A stretch of DNA of 64,000 nucleotides, from positions 868,001-932,000 of the forward strand of contig CP021424.1 of the NCBI GenBank assembly GCA_002162095.1. The letters are read 5' to 3'. This stretch comes from Armatimonadetes bacterium Uphvl-Ar2 (lineage in GTDB: Bacteria > Armatimonadota > Fimbriimonadia > Fimbriimonadales > Fimbriimonadaceae). Made by a program: the position numbers and the translations under genes. The notes below the pieces were generated by a model, which saw only the letters and a list, made by a program, of their open reading frames with translations, made no database searches and had not been told where the DNA came from. This document shows positions 41,243 to 50,693 of this stretch, one piece after another; position 1 is the first letter of the stretch, and each line of letters starts with the position of its first letter.

Positions 41243-44200
41243 CTGTAGATGCGAGTGTACGACATACCCGCTCTTGCTTCTGGCACCCAGCCGTTTAACC
41301 AATCTGCAAACAGACGATTTGCCCCGATAAGTTCTCCCAATCCGGGAATCCACTCCATTAAGCCTTGATCTGCTAATACTGGCCGTGGGGTTGAATCACG
41401 AATGAGTTCAGTGTTTCTCTCAGCATCGAGGAGATCCTCTATCCCTTTCTCGATGTCGTCTATGCCCTCAGGACGAGGATGTGGCTTGAATCGCCCATAA
41501 TTTGGATGAGTTGGGTCCTGATTTCCAGCCCAGGGGGTCTTGGTGTCAGGTCCGGGGTACTTCTCCTCAAGGTAACGCTCAATGTTACGCATATCGCCTC
41601 TGTTTCCATCACGGACAACGGCAACATCCATGCCGGATTTCTTAGAGTACCTGGTCGTAGGATTCCAACTAATGCCGGGCTTTCTGTAGCCACCGCCCTT
41701 TGTTGCAATATATAACGCTGACCACGCCTTGTCCAACTTGCCAAATCCTTGTGGATCCGAGGAATCTGCAGGATCATTCTCGCAGTAAATATACCAATTC
41801 CTCCCGTCCTTGATTGGATCCCTGGAAAGGAACCGCCCTGTAGTCGGGTCGTAGTAGCGGTGGCCGAGGAGTTTGAGGCCACTGGAATCCTCTTGGTAGC
41901 CAAACCCACCGGCATAGCCGAAGGGGCCCTTCCAGGTTCCGGTGGCGGAGAGTTCCGCCCCAAAGGCGTCGTACACCCGGGTCGCTGCAATCGCGCCCAC
42001 CGAAGTGGTCTGCGCATCCGCGTTCTTGAGGCCGGAATGCGACCAGGTGGAGACCCCGCCCGCCGCTCCGACACCCCCGGCGTGTAGGTGGCCTGGCCAT
42101 CCCTTAGCACCGGGTCCGTGACATAACTGCCATCCCGCACGAAGGTGCGCGACACGCCCCCCTGCACCGTCCCGACCCGCGTATCCAGGCCGTTATAGGT
42201 GTGAGTTTCGTTGATCCCCGGGCCGGTGATCGCAGTCACGCGGCTTTCGTAATCGTAGGTGAGGGTGGTGGTGCCACCCGGCGCATTGATCCCCACCGTC
42301 CGCCCTGCGGCATCGTAGGTGTAGCTCTTGGCCCCGGCCGTTAGCATCTTGTCGGCGCTATCGTAGGTATATGACTCGGCTGCGCCATTCACCGTCTTCG
42401 ATAGCCGATTGCCGTTAGCGTCGTACGTGTAGGCGACGTTGTAGCCACTGCGGACCTCGCTCGTCAGCTGCCCGGCGAGGTCGTAGCCGTAGTTGGTCGT
42501 CACGCCGTTGACGGTTTGACTCGTGATCTGGTCCGCGTTGTCCCAGGCGTAGCCCGTGGTGCGCAGCACGGTGGCGCCCTGCTTCAGTTGTACCTGCGTG
42601 AGGCGCGAACGGGTGTCATAGGCGTAGTGCTCCGAGGTGCCGTTGGCGAGGGTTTTCTGCCCCACGCGGCCCAAGGTGTCGTACACAAAGCTCGTCGTCT
42701 CGCTGAAGGGTTCACCAGCGATGCCAGCCGCCCGGCGGTGTCGTAGCTGTAGGTGGTGGTGCCGCTGCCCGCCTCGTTCATCGTCAGGCGCTGCCCGGCG
42801 GCGTTGTAGGTGTAGGTGGTGGTTCCCTGCGGCTGGGCCAGGCTGGTCAGCTCGCCCGCCGCGTTGTAAGTGTAGGTGGTGGTGCCGGTAGCGTCCACCA
42901 TCTGGGTGTGGCGGCCGCTGGCATCATAGGCAAAGGTGGTGTCGGTGCCCGCCGGGTAGTCCACGGTGGTCATCTGCCCGGCATCATCGAACACGTAGCT
43001 GTTGGTGTAACCGAGCGGCGAGGTGTAGCCGCTGGTTTGGCCGGTGCCGAGATAGCTCCACTGCTCCACCGCGCCATCGGGCAGAGTGAGGCTCGTTACA
43101 TCGCCGCGTGCGCTATGAGCGAAGTTGCGGGTGGCCCCGCGCCCATTGGTGATGGCTGTGACCCAGCTGTTGCTGTTGTAGGTGTAGGTGTGGGTTTCGC
43201 CCTTCGGGTTGGTGGCCGTAATGAGCCGCCCCGCGTTGTCATAGGTGCGGCTGCTGGTGCGGCTGAGCTCATCCGTGAACGAGGTGACCAGGTTGCGGAA
43301 GTTGTAGACCAGTGAGACGGAGGTTCCGCCGGGCAGGGCTACGCCCGCAATGCGCCGCCAGTTATCTCGCGTGGCGGTGATGACGTTGCCCGACGGATCG
43401 GTGACCGTGGCCACCCGCCCAATGAGGTCATAGGTGGCGCTGGTTTGCAGGCCCGTGGGATCCGTGCTGCTGGTGACATCGCCGTAGCCGTTGTAGGCCA
43501 TGGTGCTGGTGCGCCCAAGGCCATCCGCCACGGCGGTTAAGTCACCAAACGCGTTATAGGTCGCGGTGGCGGTGGTGCGGCCCAGGGGGTCTACCACGGA
43601 GGTGACCCGCCCCTGCGCGTTGTAGTTCACGGTGGTCACGTGGCCCAGCGGCGTGGTGACCGTGAGCAGATCGTTGGTGGCGTTGTAGGTGTAGGTGGTG
43701 GTTTGGTTGAGGGGGTTCTTGCTGGTGAGCGTGTTCCCCTTGGCGTCGTAGGTGTACGTCCACAGCTTGCCCCGGGCATCCGTGACAGTGAGCGGGTTGC
43801 GCTCGGCATCGTAGGTGTAAGCCGTGCTGAAGCCCGCCGCATCCACCTCGCTGGCCAGCAGGCCGCTGGAATAGTTATGCACCACGGTTTGGCCGCCGGG
43901 CAGCGTGATGGTGGTGCTGCTGGTGGTGTAGGCATAGCCCGTGGTGTGACCCAGGGGGCTGACGTGGCTGGTCATGCGTTCGCTGGAATCGTAAGTCCAG
44001 GTCCACGCGTGGCCATCCAGGTCGGTTTCGGTGAGGATGTTATGCTGGGCGTTGTAGGTGAACGTGCGCGTCTTGGTCACGCCGCTGAGGGCCGGGTAGC
44101 TGACGCCGGTGGTGTCGCCGGCGGCATTGTGCGTGAACGTCCACACGCGGGAGAGCGGATCGGTGACGCTGGTGATGCGGCCGCTGCCATCGTAGGCAAA

Positions 44201-45148
44201 GGTGAGCGCGCGGCCATCCGGTGAGGTCACCGTGGTGATCTTGTGGCTGGCGTTGCGGTTGACGGTGGTGGTATTGCCGACGCGGTCCTTCTTGGCCGTA
44301 AGCCAGCCCGCCGCGTTGAATTCCCACTTGCTTTGATTGGTGAAGGTGAGGGTGAAAGTGCCGTTGGCGTTCTTGACAAGGCCGTGCTGCCACCCGGAGG
44401 GCGGATCGAACGCGCCGCTGACCTCGGCGTAGGGCACCAGGAGGCCATCCGGCATGCGCAAAATGGCCGACGAACCGGGCGTGTGGGTGACCTTGACGTC
44501 GTAGCTGTGGCTCCAGCCGTAGCCCAGGTCGCGCTGGTAATCGCCGATGCTGGAGTGGAACAGCCGGAAGCTGACGCCGCTATCGCCGACCGCGCCCCAA
44601 CTGACAATGCCGAGGGTGCTGAGCTTGTTGCCGGTGTTGGTATTGGTTTCGCCGCCCAGGCCGCCGATTCCCGCACCACCGCCGCCGCCCCCGCTGGGGC
44701 CGCCGCCTTCTCCGGCTCCCCCTCCGGCACCACCGCCGGAACCCGAACCGCCGCCCGAGCCGCTCCCTTCTCCGCCGCCGCCGCCGCCGGCCCCCGCCCC
44801 GCCGCTTCCGCCGGCCTGCAAGAGGGCGGGGAGCATGGGCCGGAGGGCCGCGTAGACATCGCCGCGCTCGATGGCTTCTTGCATCTCCAGGCGATCAAGA
44901 TCGCGGCGGAGGGTGGGGGTCCACCAGTTGTTGCGCTGCGGGTCGCGGGCGGGGTTGGTCCCCCGGTACACGCGGGCGGGCCGCTCGGTGAAGGCCGGGG
45001 CGATGACCGGGACGAAGCGGCGGAACTCCTGCTCCGCTTTTTCCTTGCCGGCCTTGGCGCCGAGGGCAAGGACGGGCCAGGCGATGGCCGTGGCCTGGAC
45101 GGTGATGGCCACCGCACCGAGAAGGAGTGTTACGCGCTTGAGAAACAT
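41224..45148 (-). CDS. Full-length Sec-exported RHS polymorphic toxin, two apparent frameshifts
   Basis: About 1308 residues if two missing bases are restored. N-terminal signal peptide (MFLKRVTLLLGAVAITVQAT), a Gly/Ser-rich flexible stretch (about 112-166), the conserved RHS entry domain (GVSFRLFHSSIGDYQRDLGY, 191-210), some 35 YD repeats, the closing HRYYDPTTGRFLSRDP end and an unknown 170-residue tip (ISWNPTTRYSKKSGMDVAVV; GDMRNIERYLEEKYPGPD). Frame breaks: G-run 42706-42708 (three G; four in the identical copy near 32846) and C-run 42059-42061 (three C; four in the 36432-38623 copy). It is the only copy with start, export signal and promoter, so it is the delivery chassis for the array. 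The tip's activity is unknown. Confidence 0.82.
42619..43366. repeat. RHS core repeat unit, copy 2 (pairs with 32757-33505)
   Basis: Second copy of the 749-bp block, one base shorter because of the missing G at 42706-42708. The match includes silent positions, so the two have not had time to diverge. Confidence 0.85.
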
Positions 45149-45173
45149 GGTCTGCCCCCGAGGATTGCCGGGC

Positions 45174-45203
45174 AGTTTAGCGCGAGCATTTGGGGGATGT
45201 CAA
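45174..45203 (-). promoter_or_regulatory. Strong sigma70-type promoter of the RHS gene
   Basis: On the minus strand TTGACA (45203-45198), an 18-bp spacer and TAAACT (45179-45174), 25 bp before the start ATG at 45148; a GGGGG tract just upstream of the ATG can serve as ribosome binding site. A perfect -35 box is rare in this window. Confidence 0.72.
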
Positions 45204-45261
45204 GGGTGTGTGGAAGTTTTTTTGCCGGTGTTACAAAATGAAAGCTAAGTTGCGCTGCGAA

Positions 45262-46683
45262 CTACTTTTCCTGAAAGCAGCTAAATCCTCTCCCTAAATT
45301 TGAAATTCTAACCCGCAGCACGCGGCGGTCGGCGTTGATCAGTGCTGCTTCATCCCCGTAGGCCTGCGCGCGCATCAGGTCGGCAAAGCCGTACCCCCGC
45401 TCCGGAATCGGCACTTCTGCCGCCCCTTCGTCCACCACCAACACATGCAGGCCGTGGCGCGGCCCGCCCTTGTGATACTGCCCCGTGCTGTGCAGGTAGC
45501 GCGGCCCGTAGCCCAGGCTGCAGGGCGCCACCGTCCCCAGTTCGGCCTGCCACGCCCGCAGGGTCGCATCATGGGCCGCGGTCTCGGCCACATAAGCCAA
45601 GATCGCCACGTAGCCCGCCCCCTCGGCCGCCGCGCGCACCTCGTCCAGGGTCGCCACCGGCAACGAACTCGCCAGCACCTCCCCCTTTTCCAGCCGGGTG
45701 ATCTGCAACCGCGCCATATCTTTGGCCAGTTGCACATTGGGCTGATCGAACGGATTGACCCCCAGTGCCGAACCGCACGCGGCCGTCGCCACCTGGAAGA
45801 CCATAAACAGCGCCCCCAATTCGGCCGGGGTCTGCGGCGCATACCGCCCTAACTGATCGCCGCCACGCCCTTCCAAAACCAGAGCCTCACACGCATCATC
45901 GCGCACCGCCACCGGATACAAGCCCGTTCCCTGCTTGCCCGTGCTCTCGGCCACCAGCTGCTCCAGCCACAGCGCAATCCCGTAGAACCGCCCCGGCGCC
46001 CGCACGATCATCACATCGTCGCCGGCCTTCACACGCTCGGCCCATGCCAGGCCCATGGCCGCCGCCGCTTCCCACTCCGCGTCCGGCAAGGCCCCGCCCG
46101 ATCGGAACGAGGCAAAGTCCAACCCCGCCAGCGCCAACGGCAGCAGCCCAAACACGCTGAGCACAGAAAACCGTCCGCCCACGCTCGGCACCCCGCGCCC
46201 GATGGCGGCCCAACCTTCCTCGGTCGCGCGGCGTTCCAGGGCCGAACCCGGGTCCGTCACGGCCACAAACCGGCTCCCATCCCCCTCGCACCGCGCCCAC
46301 AGGGCGGCGAGGGCGGCATCCACCTCGGCGGTGGAGCCCGATTTGCTGGCAATCACATAGCGGGTGGTCGCCGGGTCCAGGGCCAGCACCCGTTGCACTT
46401 CGGCCGGATGGGTGCTGTCCAAAATGTGCAGGCGCACGGGCGTGCCCAGGGCATCGCGCACGGCCAGGGCGCCCAGGCTGCTGCCGCCCATGCCCACCAC
46501 CACAATGTCGGTGGCACCGCCGGCATCCAGGCCCGCCAGCCACGCCATCAGGGTGGGGTCGGGCAGGGCCAGGTCCACCCAGCCCAAGTAGGCCGCGGCG
46601 GCCGCCGCCACCTCGGGGTCGGCGCTAAAGAGCGTGCCGTCCTTCGCCCGCAGCCGGGCCACCCACGCGGCTAGCTCACTCAC
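45262..46683 (-). CDS. pgi: Glucose-6-phosphate isomerase
   Basis: Converts glucose-6-phosphate to fructose-6-phosphate in the cytosol. 473 residues. Family marks: IVVVGMGGSSLGALAV (about 60-75), the phosphate-binding ASKSGSTAEVDAAL, SVGGRFSVLSVFGLLP, LVAESTGKQGTGLYPV and the C-terminal GYGFADLMRAQAYGDEAALI. The start overlaps the stop of tal by 4 bp, so the two are translated together; in cyanobacteria and some other bacteria transaldolase and Pgi are fused, and this pair looks like the unfused form. Third gene of the rpiB-tal-pgi operon. Confidence 0.93.
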   Translation of the reverse strand: MSELAAWVARLRAKDGTLFSADPEVAAAAAAYLGWVDLALPDPTLMAWLAGLDAGGATDIVVVGMGGSSLGALAVRDALGTPVRLHILDSTHPAEVQRVLALDPATTRYVIASKSGSTAEVDAALAALWARCEGDGSRFVAVTDPGSALERRATEEGWAAIGRGVPSVGGRFSVLSVFGLLPLALAGLDFASFRSGGALPDAEWEAAAAMGLAWAERVKAGDDVMIVRAPGRFYGIALWLEQLVAESTGKQGTGLYPVAVRDDACEALVLEGRGGDQLGRYAPQTPAELGALFMVFQVATAACGSALGVNPFDQPNVQLAKDMARLQITRLEKGEVLASSLPVATLDEVRAAAEGAGYVAILAYVAETAAHDATLRAWQAELGTVAPCSLGYGPRYLHSTGQYHKGGPRHGLHVLVVDEGAAEVPIPERGYGFADLMRAQAYGDEAALINADRRVLRVRISNLGRGFSCFQEK

Positions 46684-47768
46684 GAGAGAACGGCCAGCCG
46701 CTTGGCGTCGATGCTATTGATGAGCTTGTGGAACGGGTCCACGAACTTGGCCACGCCGTCGGCTTCCAGTTCGGCGGCCACCGCTTCCATGTCAATTCCC
46801 AGTTCGGCGCCGCGGGCCAGCACCTGCGCGGCGTCGTCGGCCGATCCGGTCAGGCGGTCGGCGGGTTGGCCGTCGTGCTTATAGGCTTCCAGGGTCGCGG
46901 CGGGGATGGTGTCCACGCTGTCCGGCCCCACCAGGGCTTCCACGTACATCAGCGGCGCGTAGGCGGGGTTCTTGGTGCTGGTACTGGCCCACAGCACGCG
47001 CTGCTTCCAGGCACCTTCCGATTCCAATTGCTCCCACTTCGCGCCCGAGAAGGCGGCGCGGAAATCGGCAAACGCACCCTGCGCATTGGCAATCGCGAGC
47101 TTGCCCTTCAGGTCCGGGGCACCCTTCGCGTCCAGTTGCGGGTCCAGTAGCGAATCCACACGGCTCACAAAGAAGCTGGCCACGCTGGCCACTTGCACGG
47201 GCTTGGCCTTGGCGGCGCGCTCCGTCATGGCCTCAATATAGGCGTCCATCACGGCCTGGTAGCGGCGGCGGCTAAAGAGCAGCGTCACGTTCACCGGGAT
47301 GCCGTCGGCCAGGCACTGCTGGATAGCGGGCAGCCCGGCCAGCGTCGCCGGAATCTTGATCATCACGTTCGGGCGATCCACGGCGCGGTGCAGGCGGTGC
47401 GCATCCAAAATGGTGCCGTTGGTGTCGTTGGCCAGCAGGGGGCTCACTTCCAGGCTCACATAGCCGTCTTGGCCGCCGCTGGTTTCCCACACCGGGCGCA
47501 TCACGTCGGCGGCGTCCTGCACGTCGGCCACGGTCAGGATGTCGTAGATCTCCATCGCGGTCTTGCCTTCGGCGGCCAGCGCCCGGATGGCGTCGTCGTA
47601 GAGGTCACTTTGGGCAATCGCTTGCTCAAAAATGGCGGGGTTGCTGGTCACGCCCAGCACGCCTTCGTCGCGCATCCGCGCCAGGGTGCCGTCGTGGATC
47701 ATGTCGCGGCGGATGTAGTCCAGCCAGGGGCTTTGGCCAAGCGAGGCCATCTTCTGCAGGGGGTTCAT
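46680..47768 (-). CDS. tal: Transaldolase
   Basis: Pentose-phosphate enzyme moving a dihydroxyacetone unit between sugar phosphates. 362 residues from ATG 47768 (a TTG at 47774 overlaps the rpiB stop). TIM-barrel marks: GVLGVTSNPAIFEQAI, the Schiff-base lysine in NVMIKIPATLAGLPAI, GIPVNVTLLFS, SVASFFVSRVDS and LWASTSTKNPAY. Length matches the long TalB-like/Tal-Pgi type. It lies between rpiB (2-bp gap) and pgi (4-bp overlap). Confidence 0.93.
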   Translation of the reverse strand: MNPLQKMASLGQSPWLDYIRRDMIHDGTLARMRDEGVLGVTSNPAIFEQAIAQSDLYDDAIRALAAEGKTAMEIYDILTVADVQDAADVMRPVWETSGGQDGYVSLEVSPLLANDTNGTILDAHRLHRAVDRPNVMIKIPATLAGLPAIQQCLADGIPVNVTLLFSRRRYQAVMDAYIEAMTERAAKAKPVQVASVASFFVSRVDSLLDPQLDAKGAPDLKGKLAIANAQGAFADFRAAFSGAKWEQLESEGAWKQRVLWASTSTKNPAYAPLMYVEALVGPDSVDTIPAATLEAYKHDGQPADRLTGSADDAAQVLARGAELGIDMEAVAAELEADGVAKFVDPFHKLINSIDAKRLAVLS

Positions 47769-47770
47769 AG

Positions 47771-48226
47771 TCAATTCTTTTGGTAGTCGGTTTCAATTTG
47801 GCGCACTTTGTTTAACCGGCGGATAAATCGCTCATCTTCCACAAACTGCGCTCCTAAAAAGGCGTGCATCAAGTCGCGCGCGACTTCGATGCCCAGGGTG
47901 CGCGCCCCCATCACTAAGACGTTCATGGCGTCGTGCTCCACGCCTTGGCGGGCGGCGTAGGCGTTCTCCACGTTCGCGGCCAGGGCACCCGGCACCTTGT
48001 TGGCGGCGATACTGGCGCCAATGCCACTCCCGCACAGCACAATGCCGCGATCCGCCCGGCCTTGGGCGACGGCTTCGGCCACCGCGCGCGCCGAATCGGG
48101 ATAGTCCACCGAGGCGTCGCTGTGGGTGCCCACATCTACCACCTCGTGGCCCATGGCCGCCAGCTCTTGGCGGAGGATTTCCTTGTAGCCAAATCCGGCA
48201 TGGTCCGCGCCGATGACGATTCGCAT
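47771..48226 (-). CDS. rpiB: Ribose-5-phosphate isomerase B
   Basis: Interconverts ribose-5-phosphate and ribulose-5-phosphate. 151 residues. Marks of the RpiB/LacAB family: IVIGADHAGFGYKEIL at the N-terminus, the catalytic cysteine in GIVLCGSGIGASIAANKVPG, and EHDAMNVLVMGARTLGIEVA. First gene of the rpiB-tal-pgi operon, which brings together three reversible sugar-phosphate reactions. Divergent from speE with 23 bp between the two starts. Confidence 0.94.
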   Translation of the reverse strand: MRIVIGADHAGFGYKEILRQELAAMGHEVVDVGTHSDASVDYPDSARAVAEAVAQGRADRGIVLCGSGIGASIAANKVPGALAANVENAYAARQGVEHDAMNVLVMGARTLGIEVARDLMHAFLGAQFVEDERFIRRLNKVRQIETDYQKN

Positions 48227-48249
48227 GAAAGGCTAGTTTATCCAGGGGC

Positions 48250-49170
48250 ATGGCCGACTTCAGGGGTATGGGTACTCTCCCGCCTATGGGCCACGGCCTC
48301 TCTGGTGGTTTTCTTGAGTACCCGATTCGGGGGGATCGTTTTGCGCACCGTGTGGCGGTGCAAGAGCACGTGGCTTCATTCACGTCGCCCTTCCAAACGA
48401 TTGATCTGGTGCGCAGCGACGCCTTCGGGCAAATGCTGCTTCTGGATGGCCATATCCAGCTCACCGAACTCGACGAAGGCCTGTACCACGCGGGGCTCGT
48501 CAATGTGCCCCTAGCGAACCTGGCCGCTCCCCGGCGAGCGCTGGTGATTGGCGGCGGCGACGGCGGCGCCATCCGCCAACTGATGACTGACATCAGCCTG
48601 GAGCAGGTGGATATGGTGGAGATTGACGAGGGCGTCATCCAGGTCACCAAGGAGAACTGGCCCGCCCTGGCCGGAAACGCCTGGGACGACCCCCGCCTGT
48701 ATCTCACCATCGGCGACGCCTTCCCGTACGTCAAGGAAACCCAGAACCAGTACGACCTCATCGTGGTGGACAGCACGGACACTTACGAGGACGAGGAAGG
48801 CGAACTGAGCGAGGCCCTGTTCACCGCCGCGTTCTATCGCGACTTGGCGCGGATTCTCAATCCCAGCGGGTTGGTCGTCACGCAATCGGACAACGCCCTG
48901 TTCTGCCCCTACGGCCGCGAGAACACAGTCGCCCAGCTTGGCCAAGTCTTCCCGGTGGTGCAAACCTACCACCTCGCCATTCCGTCCTTCGGCGGCCCCA
49001 GCGCCTATGTGGTGGCCAGCCACGGGGTGCGCTTGGCCTCGCGGGCGGAAGATGTCCGCCGCCCCGACCAACTGGCGCAAGCGGGCATCGCCCCAGCCAT
49101 TTACGACGCGGCGTTCGCCGAGTTGCCCTACCGCCAACTGGCGGGCAACGTGCAGGTGCCCACCGCATGA
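48250..49170 (+). CDS. speE: Spermidine synthase (polyamine aminopropyltransferase)
   Basis: Transfers aminopropyl from decarboxylated SAM to putrescine (or a related amine). 306 residues; ATG at 48250, later ATGs at 48268 and 48283 are possible. Marks: QMLLLDGHIQLTELDEGLYH, the nucleotide-binding VIGGGDGGAIRQL, VDMVEIDEGVIQV, and the catalytic Asp in LIVVDSTDTYEDE (the usual text is DSSDP, so the Pro is changed). The stop overlaps coaD by 4 bp (ATGA). Confidence 0.92.
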   Translation: MADFRGMGTLPPMGHGLSGGFLEYPIRGDRFAHRVAVQEHVASFTSPFQTIDLVRSDAFGQMLLLDGHIQLTELDEGLYHAGLVNVPLANLAAPRRALVIGGGDGGAIRQLMTDISLEQVDMVEIDEGVIQVTKENWPALAGNAWDDPRLYLTIGDAFPYVKETQNQYDLIVVDSTDTYEDEEGELSEALFTAAFYRDLARILNPSGLVVTQSDNALFCPYGRENTVAQLGQVFPVVQTYHLAIPSFGGPSAYVVASHGVRLASRAEDVRRPDQLAQAGIAPAIYDAAFAELPYRQLAGNVQVPTA

Positions 49171-49664
49171 CCCGGCGCGCCATCTATGCGGGCTCCTTCG
49201 ACCCGCCCACCCTCGGCCACCTCGATCTCATCCAGCGATCGAGCGAGCTTTTCGATCAACTGATCGTGGCGGTGGGGATCAACACATCCAAAACGCCGTT
49301 TCTGTCGCTTGACGAGCGGATTTCACTGCTCACAGAAATGGCAGAACCCTATACAAATGTGACCATTGCCGCCTTCGATGGGCTTTTGGTCCACTTTGCG
49401 CGCCAGCAGGACTGCCGGATTTTGGTGCGGGGTCTACGCGCCGTCACCGACTTCGATTACGAGTTCCGGGTGGCCCTCGCCAACCGCAAACTCGCCCCGG
49501 AGATCGAAACCACGTTCCTGCTTGCCCGTGAGGAGTACTCATTCCTGGCCAGCAGCGTGGTCCGCGAGGTCGCAACCCTGGGCGGAGACGTCTCCCTTTT
49601 TGTCCCGCCGAGCGTCAAAGCTAGCATTCAGACCCGTTTCCCGGCAAAAAGAGCGACGGAATGA
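49167..49664 (+). CDS. coaD: Phosphopantetheine adenylyltransferase
   Basis: Adenylates 4'-phosphopantetheine to dephospho-CoA. 165 residues, standard length. Nucleotidyltransferase motif AIYAGSFDPPTLGHLDLI (T-x-GH form), then ILVRGLRAVTDFDYEFRVAL, FLLAREEYSFLASSVVREVA and DVSLFVPPSV near the end. ATGA overlap with speE implies coupled translation. Confidence 0.95.
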   Translation: MTRRAIYAGSFDPPTLGHLDLIQRSSELFDQLIVAVGINTSKTPFLSLDERISLLTEMAEPYTNVTIAAFDGLLVHFARQQDCRILVRGLRAVTDFDYEFRVALANRKLAPEIETTFLLAREEYSFLASSVVREVATLGGDVSLFVPPSVKASIQTRFPAKRATE

Positions 49665-49708
49665 CCTTCCCCAACGTGTTACACTTAGAGGAACCGTTTA
49701 GGTGATCC

Positions 49709-50269
49709 ATGGCTTATCGTATTGATCCCGCAACGGATGTCTTGGCTTTGATCGAAAGTCTGAACCAAGAGATTCTGAGTGTGAAGCATCTGGGACCGGT
49801 CGCGTTTGGCTTCCGGCCCGATCACTTCTCCATGAGTTTGCAGCAAATCCGGACGTGCCTCCCGCGCGAAGTCCGAGAACAAGCCAGCATGGCCCGCGAA
49901 CGCGAGCGCATCATTACCGATGCCCAGGCCGAGTCGGACGCCCTGCTGGACTTTGCCCGCAAGGAAGCCTCGCGCCTGGTGGAAGAAGCCACGGCCGAAG
50001 CCGAACGCCTGCGACAGCAAGCTCAACTGGAGCGCGACCAGATGCTGGCCCAAAGCGAAATCTTGAAGATTGCCAAGGCCCAAGTGGCCGAGATGAAGCA
50101 AGACGCCGAGCGCGAAGCGAAGGAAATGCGGCGCGGCGCGGACCGTTACGCTTTCGACACCCTGCACAACCTCGAAGATGTGGTGGCCAAGGTGCTCCAA
50201 ACCATCGAGCGCGGCAAGAGCAGCATCGAAACCGAAGAAGTTCCCCGCGAACGGGTCCGCCTCGGCTAG
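49709..50269 (+). CDS. Coiled-coil protein, DivIVA/YlmF-region-like
   Basis: 186 residues. A short conserved N-terminus (MAYRIDPATDVLALIESLNQ) precedes a long Ala/Glu/Arg coiled coil (about 60-155), no signal and no membrane helix. A coiled-coil protein following coaD is a recurring arrangement in several phyla, where it is annotated only as an ATPase-like or cell-division initiation-type protein. It may be a cytoskeletal or scaffolding protein; nothing more specific can be read. crcB follows after 15 bp. Confidence 0.7.
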   Translation: MAYRIDPATDVLALIESLNQEILSVKHLGPVAFGFRPDHFSMSLQQIRTCLPREVREQASMARERERIITDAQAESDALLDFARKEASRLVEEATAEAERLRQQAQLERDQMLAQSEILKIAKAQVAEMKQDAEREAKEMRRGADRYAFDTLHNLEDVVAKVLQTIERGKSSIETEEVPRERVRLG

Positions 50270-50284
50270 TCTCCCCTTCCTCTC

Positions 50285-50680
50285 GTGAACGTCAGTCCCT
50301 CCGACTTCCTCGCCGTTTTTCTCGGTGCGGGCATCGGGGGGACGCTTCGTTTTGCCCTGGGCCTCGGCGCGCGGGCAGCGGGCTGGCCGCTCGGGTCGGG
50401 CACCCTGCTCATCAATCTTCTGGGCTCATTTCTCATTGGGGTCGCGGCGGCACTGCTCAGCCAGCGCTCCCCCATGGCGTCGGCATTCTTCATCACAGGG
50501 TTGCTGGGCGGGTTCACCACTTTCTCGGCCCTGAGCTTTGAGATCGTGGCCCTGGCCACCAGCGGGCGCGTGGGGCAGGCCGTCACGTGGGCGTTCCTCA
50601 GCCTCGCGGGCGGGCCGCTTTTGGCCGCGGTGGGGTACCGCATTACCTCGGGCCAGTGGGTTCTGCCTGCGGCTGGGTAA
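50285..50680 (+). CDS. crcB: Fluoride ion channel CrcB/Fluc
   Basis: Small dual-topology membrane channel exporting fluoride. 131 residues from GTG 50285, four hydrophobic helices. Conserved marks: AGIGGTLRFALG (N-terminal GxxxR), LLINLLGSFLIG, and TGLLGGFTTFSALSFE, with the phenylalanines that line the pore. Only 15 bp separate it from the upstream gene, so a fluoride riboswitch is not present there. The FAD oxidoreductase gene follows. Confidence 0.93.
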   Translation: MNVSPSDFLAVFLGAGIGGTLRFALGLGARAAGWPLGSGTLLINLLGSFLIGVAAALLSQRSPMASAFFITGLLGGFTTFSALSFEIVALATSGRVGQAVTWAFLSLAGGPLLAAVGYRITSGQWVLPAAG

Positions 50681-50693
50681 AACCACAAGCGGA

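Noticed and set aside
32423-45148. Periodic repeats that look at first like a CRISPR array
   Set aside because: Periodicity comes from YD protein repeats of about 20 residues; units vary and there are no spacers of constant size or cas genes.
50270-50284. Fluoride riboswitch before crcB
   Set aside because: Only 15 bp separate crcB from the upstream gene, too short for the aptamer, and no matching fold is seen earlier.
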